From Haloterrigena salina JCM 13891 (GTDB lineage Archaea; Halobacteriota; Halobacteria; Halobacteriales; Natrialbaceae), in contig NZ_AOIS01000051.1 in NCBI RefSeq assembly GCF_000337495.1, positions 39,017-103,016 on the forward strand: a DNA stretch of 64,000 bases, written 5' to 3'. Shown here piece by piece: positions 27,885-36,192 of the stretch. The notes beneath the pieces were generated by a model that did no database searches, had not been told where the DNA came from, and saw only the letters and a program-made list of their open reading frames with translations. The translations under genes and the position numbers were made by a program. Numbering within the stretch: the first letter of the stretch is position 1; every line of letters begins with the position of its first letter.

Positions 27885-29267
27885 ATGAACCGAATTCCGG
27901 GCGGTCTCCGCACCGACCAGCAGCCCCCGATGGCGATCCCCCTCGGGCACTTCGTCCTCGGACTCGCCTTCCTCGTCGTCGGGATCGGCGCGGAGCTCGC
28001 GACGGCGATCACGACGCTGCCGGGGCTCGCGAGCCTCGCGCACGTCCACGTCCTCCTGGTCGGTTGGATCGCGATCACCATCATGGGTGCGATGACCCAG
28101 TTCGTCCCCGTCTGGTCCGGCGTGTCGCTGTACTCGAGACGGCTCGCGGTCGCCCAACTCGCCCTCGTCGCCGCCGGTCTGGTCGGGTTCGGCGCGGCGC
28201 TGCTGGCCGGCGCGCTCTCCGTCCTCCCCGTCGCCGGCGCGGCGATCCTGCTGGGGATCTGGACGTTCGTCTACAACGTCGGCCGGACGCTGTGGCGGGC
28301 CCGCTCGCTCGATTTCACGGAGCGCCACTTCGCGGTCGCGCTCGGCGCCTTCGCGCTCGTCGTTCCGCTCGGCTTCCTGCTGGCCGTCGACTTCACGACG
28401 CCCGTCTTCGACGCGACCGCGCTGACGCGGGGGGACGTCCTGCTCGTCCACGCAACACTGGCGCTGCTCGGCGCGATCACGGCGACGGTCGTCGGCGCGC
28501 TCGCCCAGCTCGCGACGATGTTCACTCAGGCCGACCGCACCCCGGTCGACGAGCGACTGCTGAGCCTCGAGCAGCTTACCTTTCCGGCCGGCGTGGTCGT
28601 CCTGGCCGTCGGGCGCGGGCTCGAGTCGCTCCCGCTGGCTCGTGCCGGCGCGGTTGCCGTTCTCGTCGGCCTCGCGGCGTTCACCGTCGTCGTCGCCCGC
28701 CAGCTCGTCCGGGCGACGGTCGACCGCTCGCCGATGATCGACCGCTACTGGGTCGTCGTCGCGTCGCTGTGGGCCTGGCTGGCGCTGACCGCGCCGGCGT
28801 GGTGGCTCGAACCCCTCGCGTACGGCGCGCTGTTCGGCCACCCCGACGGCGGCGCCGTGCTGGTCGTCGGCGTCTTCGCCTTCGTCGTCGTCGGCTCGCT
28901 GTACCACATCGTCCCCTTCATCATCTGGCACGAGCGCTACAGCGACCGGCTGGGCTTCGAGCAGGTGCCGATGATCGACGACCTCTACGACGACCGCTTC
29001 GAGCGCGCGGACTTCGGGCTGACCGCGGTCGGATTCCTCGGAATCGCCGCCGCTCCGCTGTTCGATCTCCCCGAGGCGGTCGCGACCGCCGGGACCGCGC
29101 TCGCGGCGCTCGGGCTCTACCTGTTCGTAGCGAACGTGCTCCTGACGATTCACCGCCACGGGCCGAACGGCCTCGCGGGCGTCCTGACGGGCGTCCGCGA
29201 GTCGACGGCTGGCGCCGGAACCGGCGGCGACCCCGAACCCGACGTCGATCCCTCGCCGGAGCGGTGA
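27885..29267 (+). CDS. Histidine-rich polytopic membrane protein (heme-copper oxidase subunit I/NnrS-like)
   Basis: A 460-residue integral membrane protein with about 12 hydrophobic segments. Histidines sit within or near helices: PLGHFVLGLAFL, LAHVHVLLVGWIAITIMG, LVHATLALLGAITATVVGAL and SLYHIVPFIIWHERYSD. This pattern recalls short homologues of cytochrome oxidase subunit I and NnrS, which bind heme or copper or respond to nitric oxide. A heme- or metal-linked role would fit with nearby AhbC/AhbD-like radical SAM enzymes, but this is inference. Length is close to oxidase subunit I without its extra C-terminal helices. It diverges from the MoaD-like gene with 88 bases between. Confidence 0.7.
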   Translation: MNRIPGGLRTDQQPPMAIPLGHFVLGLAFLVVGIGAELATAITTLPGLASLAHVHVLLVGWIAITIMGAMTQFVPVWSGVSLYSRRLAVAQLALVAAGLVGFGAALLAGALSVLPVAGAAILLGIWTFVYNVGRTLWRARSLDFTERHFAVALGAFALVVPLGFLLAVDFTTPVFDATALTRGDVLLVHATLALLGAITATVVGALAQLATMFTQADRTPVDERLLSLEQLTFPAGVVVLAVGRGLESLPLARAGAVAVLVGLAAFTVVVARQLVRATVDRSPMIDRYWVVVASLWAWLALTAPAWWLEPLAYGALFGHPDGGAVLVVGVFAFVVVGSLYHIVPFIIWHERYSDRLGFEQVPMIDDLYDDRFERADFGLTAVGFLGIAAAPLFDLPEAVATAGTALAALGLYLFVANVLLTIHRHGPNGLAGVLTGVRESTAGAGTGGDPEPDVDPSPER

Positions 29268-29304
29268 CCGTTCCGGGCGTCGGACCGCCGCGACACCGGA
29301 GATC

Positions 29305-29904
29305 TTACTCCTCGGGGTCGACCCCGACTTCCGGCTCGTACCGCTGTGACTCGATCGTGCCCGCGACGTGTTCGCCGTACTCGGCGGCCGTCAGTTCGCC
29401 GTGGTTGTATTCGACGGCCCACGGTGTCTCGACCGTCGCCGAGCCGTACGACGCCGGCGCGTCGTCGAGGATCGTCGCTCCCAAGGCGGCGGCCTCGAAC
29501 CCTCTATCGATCAGCGCCGCGTAGCCGCCCGCGAGCAGCCCGACGTCGTGGAGGTCTCCCTCGTCGTCGCGATCCGTGTTGACGTACTCGAGGGCCAGCA
29601 CGTCCCGGTCGCGCTCGACCGATTCGACCGCCAGATCGTACTCCTCGAGCGCCGAGACGAGTTCGTCGGGACCGGCGATGTCCTCCTCCGCGAGTTCGTG
29701 AATTCGCTCCTCGACGATCTCGATCCGCTCGCGGACGGGGAGATCGGGGATCCGTTCCGACACCGGCCACTCCGTGTTCTGCGGGAACTCCGTTCCCATC
29801 TCTTCGATACAACCGGCGAAGCCGACGGTCGCGGCGACCGCGCTCGCCTGCAACAGCCGTCGCCGGCTCGTCCGGTCCGTCGACTCCGACGCTGACCGCT
29901 TCAT
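29305..29904 (-). CDS. Tat-exported lipoprotein of unknown function
   Basis: A 199-residue protein with a Tat-type lipoprotein signal: RTSRRRLLQASAVAATVGFAGC, with twin arginines and a lipobox Cys near residue 32. The mature part is acidic with helical segments (VRERIEIVEERIHELAEED and VSALEEYDLAVESVERDRD) and ends in an EVGVDPEE tail. It should sit outside the cell, lipid-anchored. I do not recognise the domain for certain; it resembles haloarchaeal lipoprotein hypotheticals. It converges on the histidine-rich membrane protein gene, 37 bases apart, and diverges from the antiporter gene. Confidence 0.75.
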   Translation of the reverse strand: MKRSASESTDRTSRRRLLQASAVAATVGFAGCIEEMGTEFPQNTEWPVSERIPDLPVRERIEIVEERIHELAEEDIAGPDELVSALEEYDLAVESVERDRDVLALEYVNTDRDDEGDLHDVGLLAGGYAALIDRGFEAAALGATILDDAPASYGSATVETPWAVEYNHGELTAAEYGEHVAGTIESQRYEPEVGVDPEE

Positions 29905-30004
29905 ACGCGTTCCTCGTCGTCTCGAGACAAAGGGATTCGTTCGGCAGACGCCGGCATCGGGCTAAAGGACCGATTCGCCGTAGACGCGCCCACGATCGTC
30001 CCAG

Positions 30005-31276
30005 ATGGCTCTCGAGCTGTACAATATCGGCCTCGTCGTCTTCGGGATCGCGCTGTTCGGTATCGCCGTCCTCCCCCGATTCGTCTCCGACCGAGCGATC
30101 TCGATGCCGATCTTCTTCGTGGGTTTCGGGATGCTCGCCTTCGGGCTGCCGATCGGGCTTCCGCCGCCGGATCCCTTAGAGCAGGGGACGACGACGGAGC
30201 ACCTCGCGGAACTGGGCGTCATCATCGCCCTGATGGGCGTCGGGCTGAAGATCGACCGACCACCCGGGCTGCGTACGTGGGCGTCGACGTGGCGGCTACT
30301 CGCGATCACGATGCCGCTGTCGATCGTCGGCGCGGCGCTGCTGGGCTGGTGGCTGGGCCTCGTGATCCCGACCGCCGTCCTGCTGGGCGCGTGCATCGCG
30401 CCCACCGACCCGGTGCTGGCCTCGGAGGTTCAGGTCGGTGGTCCCGGAATGGGCAGCGAGGCGGAGGACGAGGAGGAAGCGGCCGGGATGGAAGACGAGG
30501 TCCGATTCGCGCTCACCTCGGAGGCCGGCCTGAACGACGGGCTGGCCTTTCCCTTTACGAACCTGGCGATCGCGTTCGCGCTCGTCGGCTTCGTGCCCGG
30601 CAACTGGGTCGGCGAGTGGCTCCTGATCGACGTCGGCTACAAGATCGTCGTCGGCGTGATCGTCGGCGTCGTCCTCGGCTACCTGACCGCGCGGCTCGTC
30701 TTCGCGACGGAGCCCGACACCCCCGTCGCGGAGTCGGTACAGGGACTCGAGGCCGTCGCCGGCACCCTGCTGGTCTACGGGGCGACGGAACTCCTCGGCG
30801 GCTACGGCTTCATCGCGGTCTTCGTCGCGGCGCTGATGGTCCGCCACTACGAGCGCACCCACGACTACAACCGCGCGCTCCACGAGGTCAGCGAGTTCGC
30901 CGAACAGGTGATGATGGGACTGATCATGCTCTTTTTCGGCGGCGCCATCGTCGGCGGCCTCTTAGAGCCGTTGACGATCGAGGGGATCGCCGCGGCGGTC
31001 GCGATCGTCTTTCTGGTTCGACCGCTGGCCGGCATCGTCGGATTCCTCGGCTTCGACCGCGATATCGCCGAACGGGCGACGATCGCCGCCTTCGGCGTCC
31101 GCGGGATCGGCTCGTTCTACTACCTCGCCTACGGCCTCAACCAGGCCGCGTTCCCCGACGCCGACCGGCTGTGGGCGGTCGTCGGCGCCGTCGTCCTCAT
31201 CTCCATCGTCGTCCACGGGATCACCGCGACGCCCGCGGTCCGCTGGCTCGAGAAACGGGCCGAAGCCCGCGAGTGA
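30005..31276 (+). CDS. Cation:proton antiporter, NhaP/CPA1 type
   Basis: A 423-residue membrane antiporter with about 12 hydrophobic segments. Core motifs are IAPTDPVLASEV near residue 133 (TDP motif of CPA1 exchangers) and LTSEAGLNDGLAFPF near 175 (END-type motif holding the ion-binding Asp). It should exchange Na+ or K+ for H+ across the cytoplasmic membrane, useful in a salt-in halophile. A charged loop of about 18 residues with many Glu follows the TDP helix, and no large C-terminal regulatory domain is present. It is a single-gene unit between the lipoprotein and the catalase. Confidence 0.88.
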   Translation: MALELYNIGLVVFGIALFGIAVLPRFVSDRAISMPIFFVGFGMLAFGLPIGLPPPDPLEQGTTTEHLAELGVIIALMGVGLKIDRPPGLRTWASTWRLLAITMPLSIVGAALLGWWLGLVIPTAVLLGACIAPTDPVLASEVQVGGPGMGSEAEDEEEAAGMEDEVRFALTSEAGLNDGLAFPFTNLAIAFALVGFVPGNWVGEWLLIDVGYKIVVGVIVGVVLGYLTARLVFATEPDTPVAESVQGLEAVAGTLLVYGATELLGGYGFIAVFVAALMVRHYERTHDYNRALHEVSEFAEQVMMGLIMLFFGGAIVGGLLEPLTIEGIAAAVAIVFLVRPLAGIVGFLGFDRDIAERATIAAFGVRGIGSFYYLAYGLNQAAFPDADRLWAVVGAVVLISIVVHGITATPAVRWLEKRAEARE

Positions 31277-31307
31277 GCCGCGCTCCGATAGGTCGTCGAA
31301 GCGACGG

Positions 31308-33569
31308 TTACGCGGGCACTTCCTTCGGACTGCGCTTCCAGTGGCGGTGTTCGGCGATCGCGTCGACGAACGCCTCGGCGAACTCCTCGAGGTCGTCCCC
31401 ACCAGTCACCACGCCGTCCGAGGAGACGGTTTCGTCGTCGGCGATCTCCACGTCGGGGAGGTCGACCGCCTCAAGCAGGTCGGTCCCCGCACCGGCGGCG
31501 GCGATCGGCTTCTTGTGCTTGAACGTCTCCGCGACGAAGTGTTTCGCGTCGCCCTGCTCGAGGAGCGCGTCGACGCTGTCCTCGCCGCCGGGGACGAAGA
31601 GGGCGTCGAACAGCACCGATTCGGCCGTCGCGTGGCTCTTGTCGGCCTCGACCGTGGCCCCGTTCTCGGCTTCCGCGTCGCCGAGCATCTTCGAGACGAC
31701 CTTCACGCGGGCGCCCTCGTCTTCTAGCGTCGACACGACGGTCTCGAGGTGATCGCTGTCGTAGCCGTCGTCGACGAGGACGGCGATCTTGCGGGTCTCG
31801 ATGGAGTCGGCGTCGCGGCGTTCCTCGATGCTCAGGCGCGAGTCCTCGCGGTCGTGCGTCGGCATCTCGTCGCCGGGCTCTTCGGGGGGTTCGACGCCGA
31901 TACCCTCCGCGACCCGCTTGGCGAACTCGTGGTCGACGTTGTTGAACAGGTCGTAGACCATCCGTTCGCGGATTTCCATGCGGTCGACCTTGCTGAGTTC
32001 GAACCGGGCGGCGTCGACGATGTTCTGTTTCTCCGGGTCGGTCATGCTGTTCCAGAACAGCCGAGCCTGCGAGAAGTGATCCTCGAAGCTCTCGCTCCGG
32101 TTACGGATCTTCTGTCCCTCGATTTTCTCGGCGTAGTGCTCGTACCCGCCCTCATTCTCGGGTGTTTCTCGCGGGTCATCGTCGCCGATCGAGTTGGGCT
32201 TGTAGGAGGCCTTGCCCTCGTTGATCTCCTGGCGCATGAAGCCGGCCCGCTGGTTGTTGTGGCGTTCGGCGACGGGACGGTTGATCGGAATCTCGTCCCA
32301 GTTGGCGCTGTTGAACCGGTTAAGCTGGGTGTCCTGGTAGGAGAACAGCCGTCCCTGCAGGAGGGGGTCGTTCGAGAAGTCGATTCCGGGCACGACGTTA
32401 CCCGGGTGGAACGCGACCTGCTCGACCTCCGCGAAGAAGTTGTCCGGCGTCTCGTTGAGCACCATCTTTCCGATCGGCCGTACGGGAACCTCCGTTTCCG
32501 GAACGATCTTCGTCGGATCGAGGACGTCGAAGTCGAATTCGGCGGCATCGTCCTCGTCGAAGATCTGGACCCCGAGTTCCCACTCGGGCGCGTACCCGGC
32601 CTCGATGGCGTCGTAGAGCTCCTGGCGGTTGAAATCGGGGTTCTTCCCGGCGATCTTCTGGGTCTCGTCCCAGACGAGCTGGCTGGTATCGAGTTTCGGC
32701 GTCCAGTGGAACTTGACGAACTTCGAATCGCCCTCTTCGTTAACCAGCCGGAAGGTGTGGACGCCGAAGCCCTGCATCATCCGATACGCGCGGGGGAGGG
32801 CGCGTCCCGATAGCACCCACATGATCATGTGCGTGATTTCCGGCTTGAGGGAGGCGAAGTCCCAGAAGGTATCGTGAGCCGACGACGCCTGCGGGATGGC
32901 GTCGTCGGGTTCGGGTTTGATCGCGTGGACCAGATCGGGGAACTCCATCGCATCCTGGATGAAAAAGACCGGGATGTTGTTTCCGACGAGGTCCCAGTTG
33001 CCCTCCTCGGTGTAGAATTTGGTCGCGAAGCCGCGGACGTCACGGACCGTGTCCGCCGAGCCGCGGGAGCCGACGACCGTCGAGAACCGAGTGAACACGG
33101 GCGTCTTCTGGTCGGGATCCTGCAGGAACGAGGCTTTGGTCAGCTCGGAGAGATCGTCGTACTCGCCGAGGTCGGGATCCTCGTAGGGCTGGAAGTAGCC
33201 GTGTGCGCCCGTCCCGCGGGCGTGGACGACCCGCTCCGGGATCGACTCGTGGTCGAACTGGGTCATCTTCTCCCGGAAATGGAAGTCCTCCATGATCGTC
33301 GGCCCGCGCTCGCCGGCCTTCAGGGAGTTGTCCGTGTCGCTGATCTTGACCCCGTGGTCGCTCGTCAGCTGCTCGCCCTCGGGGTTCTCGCGAACGTCGT
33401 CGAGTTGCTCCTGTTTGCTGTTCTCGTCGATATCGTCGTCGCGGCTGGTTCCGGTCCGGCCGGATTCGGCGTCGGAGCGGGACTCGTCGGACTCGCCGGT
33501 CTCGCCGCCGTCGGTCGCTTTCGGTTGCTCTTCGTCTCGTTCGGTGGGCGTAGAGTCGTCGTCTGACAT
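31308..33569 (-). CDS. katE: Large-subunit catalase (HPII/KatE type)
   Basis: A 753-residue monofunctional catalase with the C-terminal DJ-1/PfpI-like domain typical of the HPII class. The catalytic His is in VHARGTGAHGYF near residue 110, the distal Asn in LVGNNIPVFFIQDAMEFPD near 180 and the heme-ligand Tyr in GRLFSYQDTQLNRF near 400. The C-terminal domain begins KIAVLVDDGYDSDHLETVV near residue 590. An acidic, probably disordered N-terminus of about 60 residues is haloarchaeal in style. Start ATG 33569 is chosen; upstream in-frame sequence is not conserved-looking. It disproportionates hydrogen peroxide in the cytosol. Confidence 0.94.
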   Translation of the reverse strand: MSDDDSTPTERDEEQPKATDGGETGESDESRSDAESGRTGTSRDDDIDENSKQEQLDDVRENPEGEQLTSDHGVKISDTDNSLKAGERGPTIMEDFHFREKMTQFDHESIPERVVHARGTGAHGYFQPYEDPDLGEYDDLSELTKASFLQDPDQKTPVFTRFSTVVGSRGSADTVRDVRGFATKFYTEEGNWDLVGNNIPVFFIQDAMEFPDLVHAIKPEPDDAIPQASSAHDTFWDFASLKPEITHMIMWVLSGRALPRAYRMMQGFGVHTFRLVNEEGDSKFVKFHWTPKLDTSQLVWDETQKIAGKNPDFNRQELYDAIEAGYAPEWELGVQIFDEDDAAEFDFDVLDPTKIVPETEVPVRPIGKMVLNETPDNFFAEVEQVAFHPGNVVPGIDFSNDPLLQGRLFSYQDTQLNRFNSANWDEIPINRPVAERHNNQRAGFMRQEINEGKASYKPNSIGDDDPRETPENEGGYEHYAEKIEGQKIRNRSESFEDHFSQARLFWNSMTDPEKQNIVDAARFELSKVDRMEIRERMVYDLFNNVDHEFAKRVAEGIGVEPPEEPGDEMPTHDREDSRLSIEERRDADSIETRKIAVLVDDGYDSDHLETVVSTLEDEGARVKVVSKMLGDAEAENGATVEADKSHATAESVLFDALFVPGGEDSVDALLEQGDAKHFVAETFKHKKPIAAAGAGTDLLEAVDLPDVEIADDETVSSDGVVTGGDDLEEFAEAFVDAIAEHRHWKRSPKEVPA

Positions 33570-33904
33570 CGTTGAAACTCCGGGTCGACTCGCGCGCACA
33601 GATCGGGGACCCGTACCGCGACTGCGCGTGCAACCAGTCGAGCCGTCGGTATCCTCCTCGAGCAGCCCGTACGGGCGGTGACGGGCCGCGTCTCGGAGTC
33701 ACCGATCTCGAGACCGGTTTATCGTACCGTCCAGAAGTAATCGTATCAACGTCTTCCCGTCCTTCGCAAGTTCGGTACGGGCTCGGTTGCCCGCGTCGAG
33801 GATCAGCGGCAGAAATCGTCGCGAGCGACATCGGATCGGATCGGATTGATTCGCTCGAGGGAGGAGAGGGCGACCCGAAACGGGCGGTTGCGGGACGAGT
33901 CCGA
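33570..33904. other. 335-base gap upstream of the catalase gene
   Basis: No gene is seen. A near-perfect palindrome, CCGATCTCGAGACCGG, lies at 33702-33717, next to TTTATCG. A short repeat of ATCGG units is at about 33831-33848. Either could take part in oxidative control of the catalase gene, but no regulator can be named. Confidence 0.35.
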
Positions 33905-34507
33905 TTAAAACGGCGACTGTGCGGTCGTTCCCTCGCCCGTAGCCGCGTCGGCGTCCGACTCCGCGCCCGGAACGGTCCCCGTCTCGCGGAACTCGGTCTC
34001 GAGTCGCTCGAGTTCGGCGTCGAGCACGTCAGACTGATGGTGTGACGGGTGGGCGCGCACGCGCACGAGGTCGTATTCGTGGCTATCCGCGAGTCCGTTC
34101 CACGCTCGGAACGCGCCCGTGACGAGCGCCTCGGCTTGCGGGCAGAACTCGGTCGTCGGCGTGAACTCCGCGCGCAGGATCGACGGCTCGTCGGCGTCGA
34201 CCGCGTACCGGAACCCGGCGTCGGGATGGCGCCGATCGAGATTGAGCCGCGCGAGGTTGTAACCGAACGTCGCGTCGTAGACGCCCCGCTCCTCGAATAA
34301 CTCGCGGGTGAGCCGGTGAAAGGCGAGGTGGTCGTCGCCCGCGAGCACGTCGTGGCCCTCGAGGAACGGGCCGGGCGCTGGCGCGCGGTCCGGATCGAAC
34401 GCGTCCCACGAATCGAATCCGTCGCCGCCGGGCGTCGTAGACCGGGTGAAGGGATTCATCACAGTAGCGAAAACGGCCGCGTCGGTCCAGTACCCTCTCC
34501 CGAACAT
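33905..34507 (-). CDS. Haloarchaeal hypothetical protein
   Basis: A 200-residue soluble protein starting MFGRGYWTDAAVFATVMNPF. Other visible blocks are HLAFHRLTRELFEERGVYDA, LNLDRRHPDAGFRYAVDADE and ALVTGAFRAWNGLADSHEYD. A GAGYW/FATVMNPFTRSTTPGGDGFD-like N-terminus looks conserved rather than random, but I know no function. No signal peptide, membrane segment or metal motif is evident; the C-terminal 25 residues are acidic and probably disordered. An upstream start at 34594 is possible, but the intervening residues do not look conserved. It follows the catalase gene's upstream region on the same strand. Confidence 0.65.
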   Translation of the reverse strand: MFGRGYWTDAAVFATVMNPFTRSTTPGGDGFDSWDAFDPDRAPAPGPFLEGHDVLAGDDHLAFHRLTRELFEERGVYDATFGYNLARLNLDRRHPDAGFRYAVDADEPSILRAEFTPTTEFCPQAEALVTGAFRAWNGLADSHEYDLVRVRAHPSHHQSDVLDAELERLETEFRETGTVPGAESDADAATGEGTTAQSPF

Positions 34508-34817
34508 ATTCCCCGTCGTCGCCACCGGAGCGACCGACAGTGCGGGGCCCGGTAGCCTCGTTTCGTCCGTTCGAGACCGAACGTCCCTTCCCACAATTCT
34601 TACCTGAAAACGAATTCTGGCCGTTCCAAGGGACGCCTGCGCCGCGAAAATTACTCCCTGAATCGTTCCAGATCATAGTTCTATAATAATATCAAACTAC
34701 AATTACTACTAAAAATGAGGTCTGGTGTTTATTTCTGTACTCTACTGAGCATTGCTGTACAGCAACACTCCCTTGGGGCCGGTGGATTTATATTCGACGA
34801 CTGTAACCGTCCGGACA
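34508..34817. promoter_or_regulatory. Divergent gap with TATA box and perfect palindrome before HalOD1 gene
   Basis: This AT-rich 310-base region contains a perfect 14-bp palindrome TTGCTGTACAGCAA at 34752-34765 and, 21 bases further on, a TATA box TTTATA at 34787-34792. The ATG follows 26 bases later, so the HalOD1 transcript is probably leaderless with the palindrome just upstream of the TATA site, where an activator could bind. Confidence 0.55.
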
Positions 34818-35108
34818 ATGCTACTCTCAGCCGATTCATCGGATGCGACCGCTGCAGACTCGCTCAGTTTTGAAGTTATCAGCGCTGTCGCCGAGCAGGA
34901 GGGCATCGATCCGGTGGAGATCGAACCGCCGGAGTACGACGCGCTGTACGACGTCATCAATCCGGAAGCCCTCGATTCCCTCTTTGCGCCCCGAGAGAAC
35001 GGCACGAGTCGAGGCTCCGGCCGGGTAGAATTCGTCTTCTGTGGCTACCGCGTCGTCGTCACCAGCGACGGCGACGTCGACGTTCTCGAGAAAACCGGCG
35101 GCCGATAA
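34818..35108 (+). CDS. HalOD1 output domain protein
   Basis: A 96-residue protein consisting of one HalOD1 domain: SLSFEVISAVAEQEGIDPVE, PPEYDALYDVINPEALDSLF, VEFVFCGYRVVVTSDGDVDV. HalOD1 is a small domain found almost only in halophilic archaea, often as output of receiver or PAS proteins or alone, with unknown biochemical activity. ATG 34818 is favoured over upstream in-frame starts by the TATA at 34787. It stands alone, diverging from the hypothetical gene and converging on the exonuclease gene. Confidence 0.88.
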   Translation: MLLSADSSDATAADSLSFEVISAVAEQEGIDPVEIEPPEYDALYDVINPEALDSLFAPRENGTSRGSGRVEFVFCGYRVVVTSDGDVDVLEKTGGR

Positions 35109-35274
35109 GCGGTCGTTCGATCGAAGCTGATCGCGACCCGTCAGCGGCGAGCATCGGTCGCTGGCCGCGTCGCTCCCGACTCGCTCCGCGTCGTTAGCCG
35201 TTCGACTGCGTACCAACGATTTCCGGGCACGAAAAACGGGTCCGTCTTCGGTCAGCGCGATACCGACGACGTCG

Positions 35275-36027
35275 CTACTCGTCGGCACAGGCCGCTTCGA
35301 ACACGGTCTCGTGGAGGCGGTCCGCGACGATCTCCATCAGTGGTTTCATGTTCCGGGTGTCAGCCCGGTTGTACTCCACGAGCGTATCGAGGGCACCCTC
35401 GTCGCCCCGTTCGTACTCGTGCCAGAGTCGGACGGCGTCCCGGCCGCTGAGATCGGGCATGTCCCGATCGATGCCCAGATCGCGCTCGATCGCCTTCAGT
35501 CCGCCGTCGAGCCCGAGTTGCTTACAGGGGTACATGAGATCGACGTGGGGCGTCGTCACATCGATGTCGTAACACGTCTCGAGGAAGGGGACGTCGAACC
35601 GCTGGCCGTTGAAGGTGACCAGCAGCGACGACTCCTCGAGTTCGTCCGCCAGCCGACGGGCGGTCAGGTCCCGGTCCTTGACGAAGGTCTTCGTCTCGCC
35701 GCCGCGGTGGACGCTGACGGTCGTGACGTCCTCGCAGGAGGCGTCGAGTCCAGTCGTCTCGATGTCCAGAAAGCAGGTCTCCTCGCGGACATTCTCGTAG
35801 CACCGCCAGCGACTCGCGGCCGGCAGCTCCTCCGCGAACGGAGCGACGTCGCCGCGCTCGAGGTGGGTCCGTCCCTCCTCGATGAACGAGTGGATGCGGT
35901 CGGCCAACGTGTCGCCGACGACGCTGCCGTCGAACTCGTCCCAGTGGGTGATTCCGTGTTGCCAGAGTTTGCGTTCGGTGGTCTCCCCGACACCGCGGAC
36001 GGGAATGAAACTGTTCTCGATTCGCAC
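35275..36027 (-). CDS. Predicted RNase H-like 3'-5' exonuclease (YprB-like)
   Basis: A 250-residue protein with an N-terminal helix-hairpin-helix-like segment (IPVRGVGETTERKLWQHGIT) followed by a DEDD-type nuclease core. Catalytic-looking residues are Asp/Glu in CFLDIETTGLD near residue 88, LVTFNGQRFDVPFLE near 137 and the final Asp in VEYNRADTRNM near 225. It matches the RNase_H_2/YprB group of putative exonucleases acting on DNA or RNA. The HhH part would help bind nucleic acid. It is likely a housekeeping repair or processing enzyme; substrate is unknown. Confidence 0.84.
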   Translation of the reverse strand: MRIENSFIPVRGVGETTERKLWQHGITHWDEFDGSVVGDTLADRIHSFIEEGRTHLERGDVAPFAEELPAASRWRCYENVREETCFLDIETTGLDASCEDVTTVSVHRGGETKTFVKDRDLTARRLADELEESSLLVTFNGQRFDVPFLETCYDIDVTTPHVDLMYPCKQLGLDGGLKAIERDLGIDRDMPDLSGRDAVRLWHEYERGDEGALDTLVEYNRADTRNMKPLMEIVADRLHETVFEAACADE

Positions 36028-36192
36028 ACCACTTCGAGGGGGACGAGCGAACTAAAAGCGATTGGATCGACGGCGACGAATCGATCGAACGGCCGTAGGG
36101 CAGCGGGATCGAACGACACACCAAACCGAGAATCGGGTCCGACAGAGTCGAGAGAGAGCGAGAAGAGAAGGGGGTATCGTCGGACTCGCAGC

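Noticed and set aside
27237..29159. A 640-codon minus-strand open frame opposite the histidine-rich membrane protein
   Set aside because: It is an antisense shadow that fuses with the MoaD-like frame region; no family-like blocks.
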